64,000 nucleotides of DNA from Chitinophagaceae bacterium. Its GTDB lineage: Bacteria > Bacteroidota > Bacteroidia > Chitinophagales > Chitinophagaceae. The position numbers and the translations under genes were made by a program. Under the pieces are notes generated by a model, which was not told where the DNA came from, searched no databases, and saw nothing but the letters and a program-made list of their open reading frames with translations. Where the stretch lies: the NCBI GenBank assembly GCA_003168265.1, contig PMSV01000015.1, positions 19,561 through 83,560 on the forward strand, written 5' to 3'. Of the stretch, positions 16,637-24,288 are shown piece by piece (positions within the stretch are counted from its first letter, which is position 1; every line of letters begins with the position of its first letter).

Positions 16637-16874
16637 AATATAGGCCCCAAAAAGAATATTCCCCCTAAGAGTTGGGTGATTTTCATTCAAATACCTTACA
16701 AGACAAGGATTTATTTTCCGGTCCAGGACACTATACCCGAAAAAATGGCCTTTACCATTGGCAGATCAAAAAGGATTCTCAGTATGCAGGAGATTTTCTC
16801 AAATCCTGCTAATGATCATAATTGTGTGAACTTATTAAGTAATTTCAATCCAACTTATCAATGCAAAGACCATC

Positions 16875-18020
16875 ATGAAAAATCTAAACCGACGCCGCTT
16901 TATCGGTCAATCCACGCTGGCAGGTGCGGCCATTGCAGGATCTGTCTTGAATTGGTCAAATTTTGATCTTGCAAGACCTCCCGAAAAAAAATTAAACGTT
17001 GCCCTCGTGGGGCTTGGAAACTATGCAGAGATGCTGGCCGGGGGCTTACAACAATCCAATTATTGCCGGCTCGCCGGAATCGTTACCGGTCATCCTGAAA
17101 AAGCGGATAAATGGCAGAAACAGTACCAGATACCTGCGGCAAATAGTTACAATTATCAGAATTTTGATGAGATCGCCCATAACAAGGAAATTGACCTTAT
17201 CTATGTGGTGGTTCCAAATTATCTGCATAAAGAATATGTACTAAGGGCGGCAAAGGCAGGAAAGCATGTAATCACGGAAAAACCCATGGCCACTTCTGTG
17301 GAAGACTGTGAAGAAATGATCCAGGCCTGCCACCAGGCCGGAGTGACACTTTCTGTTGGATACAGGCTGCACTATGAGCCCACCCAACTCGAAATCGCCC
17401 GGCTCGGCCAGCGAAAGATATTCGGCCAGGTCCGCTTTATTGAAGCTGGGCTCGGTTACAAAACCTTCGATCTTCCGCTAAAACCAGAGCCGATCCCCGA
17501 TTTCAATGCTCCTGAAAACTGGAGGCTCAACCGGATAAAATCCGGAGGTGGCCCGATGATGGATCTCGGTATTTATGCCGTCCAGTCATGCCGTTACGTG
17601 CTTGGGGAAGAACCCGTTTCTGTCACAGCACAATTCGGTCCCAAATTCAACAAACGACGATTCGCCCAGGTCGAAGAAACGGTTTATTTTCAAATGGAAT
17701 TTCCAAGCGGCACCGTTTCCAACTGCCAAACTTCTTATGCATTCAATACAGACCGCTTTTATGCTTCGGCGGATGAGGGATTTTTTGAACTCAGTCCGGC
17801 CATCAGTTATGGCCCCTTCAAAGGCAGATCCAGTAAGGGCGAGATCCTCTTTCCCGTCATTAATCAACAGGCGGCTCAATTAGATGGAATCGGCCAATTG
17901 ATCCTGGAAAAAAAGCAGCTTCCTTCTCATATTACCGGGGAAGAAGGCATCAAAGACATCCGCATCATCAGGGCCATTCTCGAAGCAGGCGAGACCGGTA
18001 AAAAGGTCAGCCTGGGTTGA
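16875..18020 (+). CDS. Tat-exported Gfo/Idh/MocA-family oxidoreductase
   Basis: A 381-residue NAD(P)-dependent sugar dehydrogenase-like protein. The N-terminus MKNLNRRRFIGQSTLAG is a twin-arginine signal, followed by a hydrophobic stretch, so it is exported folded with its cofactor. The Rossmann domain begins LNVALVGLGNYAEML, and VITEKPMATSVEDCEEM carries the family EKP motif. The C-terminal part contains GGGPMMDLGIYAVQ, typical of glucose-fructose-oxidoreductase-like members. Substrate unknown, probably a sugar or polyol in the periplasm. Start at 16875 gives a proper Tat signal. The upstream RNA elements end about 240 bases before it. Confidence 0.9.
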   Translation: MKNLNRRRFIGQSTLAGAAIAGSVLNWSNFDLARPPEKKLNVALVGLGNYAEMLAGGLQQSNYCRLAGIVTGHPEKADKWQKQYQIPAANSYNYQNFDEIAHNKEIDLIYVVVPNYLHKEYVLRAAKAGKHVITEKPMATSVEDCEEMIQACHQAGVTLSVGYRLHYEPTQLEIARLGQRKIFGQVRFIEAGLGYKTFDLPLKPEPIPDFNAPENWRLNRIKSGGGPMMDLGIYAVQSCRYVLGEEPVSVTAQFGPKFNKRRFAQVEETVYFQMEFPSGTVSNCQTSYAFNTDRFYASADEGFFELSPAISYGPFKGRSSKGEILFPVINQQAAQLDGIGQLILEKKQLPSHITGEEGIKDIRIIRAILEAGETGKKVSLG

Positions 18021-18065
18021 GAAACCGTGGATTATGATCGTTTATTCTCTAAAATTCCTGGCGGC

Positions 18066-18096
18066 TTAGCCTTTTTGATAGCATCGACAGTCTTTA
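18066..18096 (+). promoter_or_regulatory. ECF-like promoter motif, copy c
   Basis: TTAGCC (18066-18071), 16 bases, CAGTCTTTA (18088-18096; one mismatch). It lies 45 bases past the oxidoreductase stop and points away from it. Confidence 0.55.
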
Positions 18097-18246
18097 TAAT
18101 TCGAAACTGTAGAGGGGATTTTCGTTGAACCAAATATTGAACTCCGCCGAAAAACCACCTAAAATAGATTATCCTGGATCTGTCAAGCTATTATTTATTA
18201 GCCATCTTGTTGATCGTACCCTTTACCCCGGTATCCCTTTATTAAA

Positions 18247-18290
18247 GACCCGGCTGTATTTTTCGTAAAATGTAATGGCCGGGTCCTTAT
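18247..18290 (+). terminator. Intrinsic terminator
   Basis: GACCCGGC (18247-18254) pairs perfectly with GCCGGGTC (18278-18285); inside the loop ATTTT and AAAAT can also pair. CTTATTTT follows. It would end transcripts from the oxidoreductase gene or from motif c. Confidence 0.65.
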
Positions 18291-18343
18291 TTTAATCGCT
18301 AGAAAATTCCCCAAATTCAGTATTTTCAGGCAAACGATCGATT

Positions 18344-19222
18344 ATGCCAAATGCTAATTGCAAAACAGGACCTCTGCTGTCACTCACATTGTTCCTCATC
18401 GTAAACATCAGCAACGCCCAGCCCCTCCATAGTCGCTGGGATGAACTGGTCGCCAGCGACTGGTCTAAAGCTCTTAAACAATCCGACAGTGTCTGTATAC
18501 TCCCGATTGGGATTTTAGAAAAACATGGCCCCCATGTACCCTTCGGTTCAGACCTCATTCAGGTACGCGAGTGGGCAGCCCGCGCCACAAAGAAGGAATA
18601 TGCAGTCGTTTTTCCCGACTATTTCTATGGACAAATAAACGAAGCCCGTCATCAATACGGGACCTTTGCTCTTACCGAAAGAGTGGTCTGGGATCTGCTC
18701 GAAGCCACCTGTGATGAGATTGGTCGCAACGGCTTCAAAAAAATTCTTATCATCAATGGTCACGGAGGCAATCCGGAACTGATCAAATATTTTATCCAGA
18801 CCCGTCTCGAAAAACAAAGAAATTATGCTGTGTATTTCTTTGAACCCAGCTCAGACTCTGTGTATTCACGCAAAATGTCCGCTCTGCACAAATCTGATCC
18901 AGCCGGAGATCAGCACGCGGGTGAAAGAGAGACTTCAGCAATCCTTTATCTGAGGCCCGATCTTGTTAAGATGGACAGCGCAACCAATGAATCCGGTGCT
19001 AATCAAAAAAGGCTCTTTATTCCAAATGTCTATACCGCGATCTGGTGGTATGCAGATTATCCCAACCATTATGCCGGGGAAGGGGCCAAAGCTACCCGCG
19101 AACTCGGAGAGCTGGTCTCTGAACATATCATCAGTCAACTCGTTCAGGCGCTTAAAGATGTCAAGGCCGATACGAAGACGCTGGCACTTCAGAAAGAATT
19201 CTTCGATCGGGTAAAGGAGTAA
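18344..19222 (+). CDS. Secreted creatininase-family amidohydrolase
   Basis: A 292-residue protein with a signal peptide ending near SNA-QP (about residue 25). The creatinine amidohydrolase fold is indicated by LPIGILEKHGPHVPFGSDLI with metal-binding Glu/His/Asp, and by KKILIINGHGGNPELI, the NGHGGN motif. QHAGERETSAIL carries a further conserved His-Ala-Gly-Glu. Cytoplasmic relatives act on creatinine or in cofactor pathways; exported Bacteroidota members have no firm substrate. It follows the Tat-exported oxidoreductase on the same strand but a terminator lies between, so co-transcription is unlikely. Confidence 0.88.
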   Translation: MPNANCKTGPLLSLTLFLIVNISNAQPLHSRWDELVASDWSKALKQSDSVCILPIGILEKHGPHVPFGSDLIQVREWAARATKKEYAVVFPDYFYGQINEARHQYGTFALTERVVWDLLEATCDEIGRNGFKKILIINGHGGNPELIKYFIQTRLEKQRNYAVYFFEPSSDSVYSRKMSALHKSDPAGDQHAGERETSAILYLRPDLVKMDSATNESGANQKRLFIPNVYTAIWWYADYPNHYAGEGAKATRELGELVSEHIISQLVQALKDVKADTKTLALQKEFFDRVKE

Positions 19223-19268
19223 TGTGAAATTTTTTCCAAAATTGAACTCACTCCTTTGAATACTATCA

Positions 19269-19802
19269 ATGAATGATGAATTTTATTTGATGCATAGCCT
19301 ATCTCAAAAAAAATGGATAACCTTATTGATGCTTTTGGTATTTAACTATATATCCAATTCCCAGACCACATACAATGATCCGGCCTTTATTTCCAAAGTG
19401 CTCGAAATACATAACAATTACCGGAGTCAGGTGGGTTCTCCTCCCCTGCAGTGGTCCCCTGCACTCGCGCTGAGTGCATATAAATGGGCCAGTCATCTTT
19501 CACAAACGGGCAAATTCACCCATGATCCGAATTTCCAGGAAGGCGAGAACCTGGCCGGGGGCTCGGGCAATATCAATTTTCAGCAACTGATCGGATTATG
19601 GGCTGCGGAAAAAAACAATTTCATCAACCGGCCATATCCAAATTGCTCCAAAACAGGAAAGGATTCGGATGTGGGTCACTATACGCAAATCGTATGGAAA
19701 CGAACAAGGGAAGTTGGTTGCGCTCTTGTGAGCGGAAAAAGAACCTGTCTTGTATGCCGTTATAACCCCGCCGGAAATTTTATTGGCGAGAAAACCTATT
19801 AG
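19269..19802 (+). CDS. Secreted CAP/SCP-domain protein
   Basis: A 177-residue exported protein of the CAP superfamily (cysteine-rich secretory proteins, antigen 5, PR-1). HNNYRSQVGSPPLQWSPALA, FTHDPNFQEGENLAGG and GHYTQIVWKRTREVGCAL are the three classic signatures with the two His and two Glu of the CAP cavity. Cysteines near the end (GCAL, TCLVC) may form disulfides. The gene may start at 19269 or at the in-frame ATG at 19290, which gives a cleaner signal peptide (MHSLSQKKWITLLMLLVF). Function of bacterial CAP proteins is largely unknown. It lies 46 bases after the creatininase-family gene and may be co-transcribed. Confidence 0.88.
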   Translation: MNDEFYLMHSLSQKKWITLLMLLVFNYISNSQTTYNDPAFISKVLEIHNNYRSQVGSPPLQWSPALALSAYKWASHLSQTGKFTHDPNFQEGENLAGGSGNINFQQLIGLWAAEKNNFINRPYPNCSKTGKDSDVGHYTQIVWKRTREVGCALVSGKRTCLVCRYNPAGNFIGEKTY

Positions 19803-19819
19803 AGAATTCCCACTCAAAA

Positions 19820-19890
19820 ATATATTAAAATAGCAGGACGTATAGAAATACATCCTGGAATCCTGTCAAAGACCATCAAACGACTAGGAT
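19820..19890 (-). ncRNA. Two-hairpin RNA element R3
   Basis: Read on the minus strand. Hairpin 1: ATCCT-A-GTC (19890-19882) pairs with GACAGGAT (19867-19860) around GTTTGATGGTCTTT. Hairpin 2: CAGGATGTAT with ATACGTCCTG (19857-19834), loop TTCT, then CTATTTTAAT. Hairpin 2 is base-for-base that of R1; stem 1 has an unrelated but fully paired sequence with one bulge. Motif copy e lies 34 bases upstream. In the plus direction it follows the CAP gene but lacks a T-run. Confidence 0.6.
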
Positions 19891-19924
19891 ATCTTGAATA
19901 AATTGAGTCGATATTTTCACACTC

Positions 19925-19955
19925 TGAAGACGGTCATGAATTTCAAAATGGCTAA
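19925..19955 (-). promoter_or_regulatory. ECF-like promoter motif, copy e
   Basis: On the minus strand: TTAGCC (19950-19955), 16 bases, CCGTCTTCA (19925-19933; one mismatch). It points at RNA element R3; the predicted transcript would be about 100 bases. Confidence 0.58.
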
Positions 19956-20010
19956 GCCCATAGGTTTAACTTTTCACAAAACCCGGGGCGACTGGGGATA
20001 ATTAAATTTT

Positions 20011-20035
20011 TCAACAACTCATTATCATTTGCAAA
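20011..20035. repeat. Solitary relic of the array 2 unit
   Basis: TCAACAACTC, three bases, ATCATT, then AAAA resembles unit 1 of array 2 (15919-15945) at most positions. It lies near motif e and element R3, so parts of the 16-kb island recur together here. Confidence 0.45.
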
Positions 20036-20075
20036 ATTTCTTATAGATTGCCATGCTACACCTAACTATCTAATA

Positions 20076-20381
20076 ATGGAAATCATCCAAAAAATCTCAC
20101 TCATCTGGGTATTTTTCGCTTTTTTATCCCTCTATTTTTTCATTCGAAGTCAGGTCCTGCTTAACAAACTGACCAGCAAATCAAATCTTCAATTCAACAG
20201 GAACTGGTTCGGCATTGTCACCATCCGTGAACTAATGGCCGCATACTGGATCGTCGAAGACCCGGCTGCAAAGGAGAAGATTGAAAGATTGGCAGCCACC
20301 AAAAAAGCGCTTAGATTCTGCTTTATTGCGGCGCTCCTGTTTTTTATCCTGCCGAAAATGATTCATTATTGGTTGAGCTAG
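20076..20381 (+). CDS. Small membrane protein, unknown function
   Basis: A 101-residue protein with two hydrophobic segments, about residues 8-25 (WVFFAFLSLYFFI) and 80-98 (FCFIAALLFFILP), and a polar centre with IVTIRELMAAYWIVEDPAAK. The charge pattern suggests the centre is cytoplasmic. I do not recognise the family. It stands alone between the CAP-protein locus and the magnesium ATPase. Start ATG at 20076 gives a normal inner-membrane protein. Codon use resembles the neighbouring genes, so it is probably real. Confidence 0.6.
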   Translation: MEIIQKISLIWVFFAFLSLYFFIRSQVLLNKLTSKSNLQFNRNWFGIVTIRELMAAYWIVEDPAAKEKIERLAATKKALRFCFIAALLFFILPKMIHYWLS

Positions 20382-20746
20382 ACCGGCATGGCCATCCCTG
20401 TTATGATTCTGTGAACTTTTATAATCATCTTAGGAATTGACCAATTTGATCCTGGTTCTTGCTTAATTTGAAACCTAATTCCAACTGTCTGTTTATGTCC
20501 AACCTTCTCTTTTCGAAAAAGGACTACTGGGTCCTGATCTTAAATTTCATTTTAGGATCTGCAATTGCAACCCTTTCCGCTCTTTCCATGTGAAAAATCC
20601 AGGGACCAGGGACTGAAACCCTAAAGAGCAAAGACTGAAACCCTGTTGCAATTAATTATTGTACAAGTTTTTATAAATTGGAATATTTTTGTTTAAAGCT
20701 GCGGCCAATCATATGAATATCTTCTAAACCTGCAAAAACATCTCCA
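20382..20746. other. Leader region of the magnesium ATPase
   Basis: 365 bases with no gene. The 12-mer GACTGAAACCCT occurs twice (about 20611-20643). No known magnesium riboswitch could be recognised by eye. Confidence 0.4.
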
Positions 20747-23458
20747 GTGATCAGAGAAACAGCAGAAAAAATCAAAAAACGCATCCCTTTTGCAAATCGG
20801 ACGGATTCCTACAAGCTAAGCCTGGAAGATGAAAAAGGACTCCGGGATATCTCGATGCTGCAAAAAGATTCCTGCTGTCAAAGCCTTAACACTATTCAGA
20901 CGGGTCTGACAGAAGAAATAGCCCAGGAAAGGTTGAAAATCCATGGCCCCAATGATATCGTGCATGACAAGGCCCCGTCCTGGTATGTTCAGTTCCTGCA
21001 GGCCTTTCTCAATCCCTTCATTGCCGTATTGATTGTCATCGCCGTCATATCACTGATCACAGATGTACTGGTCGTGGCCCCTGCGGACCGGGATTACGAG
21101 ACCATCATTGTGGTCTCGGTTATGGTTTTTCTGAGCGGATTTCTTCGCTTCTGGCAGGAATTCAGGAGCAACAAAGCAGCAGAGCAATTAAAAAGCATGG
21201 TCAGCACCACGGCATCGGTCCTGCGCGAGGGTGGCGGGAAAGTCGAAATCGATATCAAGAAATTGGTGCCTGGCGATATTGTTCTTTTATCTGCCGGAGA
21301 CATGATCCCCGCAGATAGCCGCATCCTCTTTTCAAAAGACCTCTTCGTCAGTGAATCCATGCTTACCGGGGAGGCCCTTCCCGTGGAAAAAAAGGAATTT
21401 GCTATTCCCGACGCAGAAAACAAACCCGCGATCGAACTGGAAAATATCTGCTTTATGGGCACAAATGTGGTCAGCGGGTCGGCCACATCGATCGTTGTAT
21501 CCACAGGCAACCATACCTATTTTGGGTCCATCAGTAAATCCCTTACGGGCAAACGTGCGGAAACAAGTTTTGATAAAGGGGTCAACAGCGTGAGCTGGCT
21601 CCTGATCCGTTTCATGCTCGTCATGGTTCCTCTGGTATTTATCATCAACGGACTAACCAAGCACAACTGGATAGAAGCTCTTTTATTTGGGATAGCCATT
21701 GCCGTAGGATTAACGCCCGAAATGCTGCCCATGATCGTGACTGCCAACCTAGCCAAGGGCGCAGTTAACATGAGCAAAAGAAAGGTGATCGTCAAGAGAC
21801 TCAATGCCATTCAGAATATTGGTGCGATGGATATTCTCTGTACCGATAAGACCGGCACCCTCACACTAGACAAGATCGTTCTGCAAAGGCATTTGAATGT
21901 GTACGGAGAAGATGATCTGGAAGTCATGAAATGGGCCTACCTGAATAGTTATTACCAAACGGGCCTGAAAAACCTTCTAGATGTCGCCGTGCTGGAACAT
22001 GTCGAAGTGCATGAACAACTGAAAGTCGGAGAATCCTTTACTAAGATCGATGAGATCCCCTTCGACTTCCAGAGAAGATGCATGTCCGTCATTCTGAGCG
22101 AACGAAACGGAAAGCAACTCCTCATCTGCAAAGGCGCCGTGGAAGAAATGCTGAATCTTTGTGACTCCGCTTTTGATCCGGGTGATGATCACCAGTTGCA
22201 TATCGAAAACGACGCGGTCGTTCCTATGGACCAAACCATGCGGGAAACCATTCTCAATACATCCAAAAGACTGAATGAGGAAGGCCTGCGGGTTTTGCTG
22301 GTGGCGATCCGGGAATTCGAAACCCGTCCCGCCAATTATTCAGTTGCCGACGAATCCAATATGACTCTTACTGGCTTCATCGGTTTCCTGGATCCGGCCA
22401 AGCCCTCAGCCGGTCTATCCATCAAGGCCCTCCAAAAGCTTGGCATCAGCCTTAAAGTTTTAACCGGAGACAATGAAGTGGTTACAAAGAAGATCTGCCT
22501 GGACACGGGCATACCCATCAATAATGTTTTGCTGGGGAATGAACTAGAAAAGATCACCGACGAGGAACTAACACAACGGATCGATGACATCAGCATCTTT
22601 GCCAAACTCAGCCCCGCCCAAAAAAGCCGCGTCGTCAAGGTCTTACAGGTCAAAGGGCATACCGTTGGATTCATGGGAGACGGCATCAACGATGCCGGGG
22701 CTTTGCGCGATGCCGATGTCGGCATTTCAGTGGATACGGCAACGGATATTGCAAAAGAAAGCGCCGATATCATTTTGCTCGAAAAGGATCTCATGGTCCT
22801 GCGCAAGGGCGTGATCTATGGTAGAAGAACCTTCGGAAATATTCTTAAGTACATCAAGATCACCACCAGCAGCAATTTCGGCAATATGTTCAGTATGCTT
22901 GGGGCCAGCGCACTGCTGCCCTTCCTGCCCATGCTGCCTGTCCAGATCCTGATCAACAACATGCTATACGATTTTTCCCAGATCTCCACTCCCTGGGATA
23001 CCATGGACAAGGAATATATTCAACAACCGAAAAAGTGGAATGCCGGAGGGATCGCGCGCTTTATGTTCTTCATCGGGCCAATCAGTTCCATCTTCGATTA
23101 TGCCACTTTTGGGGTCATGTGGTTTATATTCAAGGCCAATTCTCCCGAACACCAAACCCTATTTCAGACTGCCTGGTTCGTCGAAAGCCTGATCTCGCAG
23201 ACACTCGTCGTGCACATGATCCGCACGCCCAAGATCCCCTTTATCCAAAGCTGGGCCTCCAGGCCTGTGATCGTGCTGACATCTGCGATTATGCTGCTCG
23301 GTCTATACCTCCCTTTTTCACCCTTTGCGGCTTCCCTTAAAATGCAGCCCCTGCCCTTCGGTTTTTTCCCATGGCTTTTCGGCATCCTGCTTTGTTATTG
23401 CGTATTGACCCAATTCGTGAAGGTCTGGTTCATCAGGAAATTTCATCAGTGGTTGTAG
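20747..23458 (+). CDS. mgtA: Magnesium-translocating P-type ATPase
   Basis: A 903-residue inner-membrane pump of the MgtA/MgtB type, importing Mg2+ with ATP. Phosphorylated Asp367 lies in CTDKTGTLT; other marks are LTGEALPVEK (actuator domain), LTGDNEVV, and MGDGINDAGALRDADVGISV (hinge). Ten membrane segments fit the family: two pairs before the large loop and six after. FNPFIAVLIVIAVISLITDV and the C-terminal region also match MgtA. The chosen start is a GTG at 20747; no in-frame ATG lies upstream before a stop, and the next ATG is at residue 37, already close to conserved sequence. Single gene, probably controlled by its long leader or by PhoP-like regulation not visible here. Confidence 0.93.
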   Translation: MIRETAEKIKKRIPFANRTDSYKLSLEDEKGLRDISMLQKDSCCQSLNTIQTGLTEEIAQERLKIHGPNDIVHDKAPSWYVQFLQAFLNPFIAVLIVIAVISLITDVLVVAPADRDYETIIVVSVMVFLSGFLRFWQEFRSNKAAEQLKSMVSTTASVLREGGGKVEIDIKKLVPGDIVLLSAGDMIPADSRILFSKDLFVSESMLTGEALPVEKKEFAIPDAENKPAIELENICFMGTNVVSGSATSIVVSTGNHTYFGSISKSLTGKRAETSFDKGVNSVSWLLIRFMLVMVPLVFIINGLTKHNWIEALLFGIAIAVGLTPEMLPMIVTANLAKGAVNMSKRKVIVKRLNAIQNIGAMDILCTDKTGTLTLDKIVLQRHLNVYGEDDLEVMKWAYLNSYYQTGLKNLLDVAVLEHVEVHEQLKVGESFTKIDEIPFDFQRRCMSVILSERNGKQLLICKGAVEEMLNLCDSAFDPGDDHQLHIENDAVVPMDQTMRETILNTSKRLNEEGLRVLLVAIREFETRPANYSVADESNMTLTGFIGFLDPAKPSAGLSIKALQKLGISLKVLTGDNEVVTKKICLDTGIPINNVLLGNELEKITDEELTQRIDDISIFAKLSPAQKSRVVKVLQVKGHTVGFMGDGINDAGALRDADVGISVDTATDIAKESADIILLEKDLMVLRKGVIYGRRTFGNILKYIKITTSSNFGNMFSMLGASALLPFLPMLPVQILINNMLYDFSQISTPWDTMDKEYIQQPKKWNAGGIARFMFFIGPISSIFDYATFGVMWFIFKANSPEHQTLFQTAWFVESLISQTLVVHMIRTPKIPFIQSWASRPVIVLTSAIMLLGLYLPFSPFAASLKMQPLPFGFFPWLFGILLCYCVLTQFVKVWFIRKFHQWL

Positions 23459-23472
23459 TAAGGATAGCTATA

Positions 23473-23736
23473 CTAACCGTCATAATGAAAACGACATTGT
23501 AATATATGCAACCGCTTATGCCTGACTGCATAGACTAGCCTATGTTCGTCGTTGATTCGACGGCTCCAGCACCCTGCATAATTGCCCCTTAATGGCTCTG
23601 GTTTACCTATCCCTTTAAAAGGAGATCGTAGCGCATCTTTTATCAATTCATTGATTCGAGCCAGCATCTTTTTATCTGATTCTTGCCAGTAGATATATTG
23701 ATCCCACGCCAGAGTCTGAAATACAAGTTCCATCAT
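23473..23736 (-). CDS. yoeB: YoeB-family toxin
   Basis: An 87-residue RelE/YoeB-type mRNA interferase expected to cut mRNA in the ribosomal A site. The N-terminal LVFQTLAWDQYIYWQ, the KDALRSPFKGIGKPEPLRGN block and the ending RRINDEHRLVYAVRHKR..ILQCRFHYDG carry the family Glu, Arg, His and Tyr catalytic residues. Length is normal. The start overlaps the antitoxin stop by 4 bases (23733-23736); two adjacent ATGs are possible. Encoded second in the operon, as is usual for YefM-YoeB. Confidence 0.95.
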   Translation of the reverse strand: MMELVFQTLAWDQYIYWQESDKKMLARINELIKDALRSPFKGIGKPEPLRGNYAGCWSRRINDEHRLVYAVRHKRLHILQCRFHYDG

Positions 23737-23987
23737 TTTTCGATTAGTCCGCGCTTTATGAATTTTCCTTTGTTCATCTCCTTAATGGCCTTATCAAGTT
23801 GCTGGCGATTGGCCTTGGTGCTTGTTAAGTAAAGAGTTTCCTTCATGCTGTTGTATTCTTCTAGAGACATAACTACTACGTTCTTTCCCTTGCTCCTGGA
23901 GACAACGACTATATCACCATCGTCATTCACAATGTTGAGATTTTCTGTCAGGTTTTTGCGGAATTCTGTATAATTAACAACTCGCAT
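23733..23987 (-). CDS. yefM: YefM/Phd-family antitoxin
   Basis: An 84-residue antitoxin. The N-terminal Phd/YefM fold is seen in MRVVNYTEFRKNLTENLNIV and in VVVMSLEEYNSMKETLYLTS, the classic block before the disordered toxin-binding tail. It binds and neutralises the YoeB toxin encoded directly downstream and should repress the shared promoter upstream of 23987. The pair converges on the magnesium ATPase. Confidence 0.95.
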   Translation of the reverse strand: MRVVNYTEFRKNLTENLNIVNDDGDIVVVSRSKGKNVVVMSLEEYNSMKETLYLTSTKANRQQLDKAIKEMNKGKFIKRGLIEK

Positions 23988-24288
23988 TGATACTTATTTA
24001 AGTACAAAATTAAGAACTTATTTGAAACTTGAAAACAATTCCTGAGCTATTTATGAAATTCATGAAGTCTTTATTATTGGCGCTAAGCCCTGGCTCTGCA
24101 CATACAAAACCACTTATTTAAAAAATGAAGAAAACTATAGATGAATTTTCAACCGCCGTTTTGAAAATGTACTTACATATCCTCTTTTTTTACTATCTAT
24201 CGATTATCAGTCATGCCAAGATTATCTTTTTTCCAACTCCATATTCTGCTAATTTTAGTAAGTCCGAATATTCAACCAGTCGGACAAC
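23988..24288. other. Divergent region, toxin-antitoxin / serine hydrolase
   Basis: 301 bases. It contains the degenerate promoter-like motif copy g and the antitoxin promoter. No other structure seen. Confidence 0.4.
24043..24073 (+). promoter_or_regulatory. Degenerate ECF-like motif, copy g
   Basis: TGAGCT (24043-24048; 4 of 6), 16 bases, AAGTCTTTA (24065-24073; 7 of 9). Its spacer shares TGAAATTCATG with copy e. It lies 216 bases before the serine hydrolase start on the same strand. Confidence 0.3.

Larger units (their letters stand above)
15114..16874. other. 1.76-kb noncoding island with repeats and RNA hairpins
   Basis: No convincing protein gene. In order it holds: promoter-like motif a, a short hairpin-terminated RNA candidate, a GC-rich terminator, tandem array 1, motif d with a two-tier hairpin, tandem array 2, motif b, and three two-hairpin RNA elements. 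Short plus-strand frames (15265-15486, 15450-15725, 15817-16035, 16607-16966) run through these repeats and hairpins and have no family resemblance. The island lies between the split NarL regulator and the Tat-exported oxidoreductase. Confidence 0.7.
18021..18343. other. Intergenic with promoter motif c and a terminator
   Basis: 323 bases between the oxidoreductase and the creatininase-family gene. Motif copy c lies at 18066-18096 and a strong terminator at 18247-18290. The 150 bases between them have no open frame of note and could be a small transcript. Confidence 0.5.

Noticed and set aside
16607..16966. 119-codon plus-strand frame
   Set aside because: It begins inside RNA element R2, overlaps the well-supported Tat signal of the oxidoreductase in another frame and resembles no family.
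20382..20746. Possible magnesium riboswitch before the ATPase gene
   Set aside because: I could not find conserved M-box or other known riboswitch core sequences; only a duplicated 12-mer is visible.
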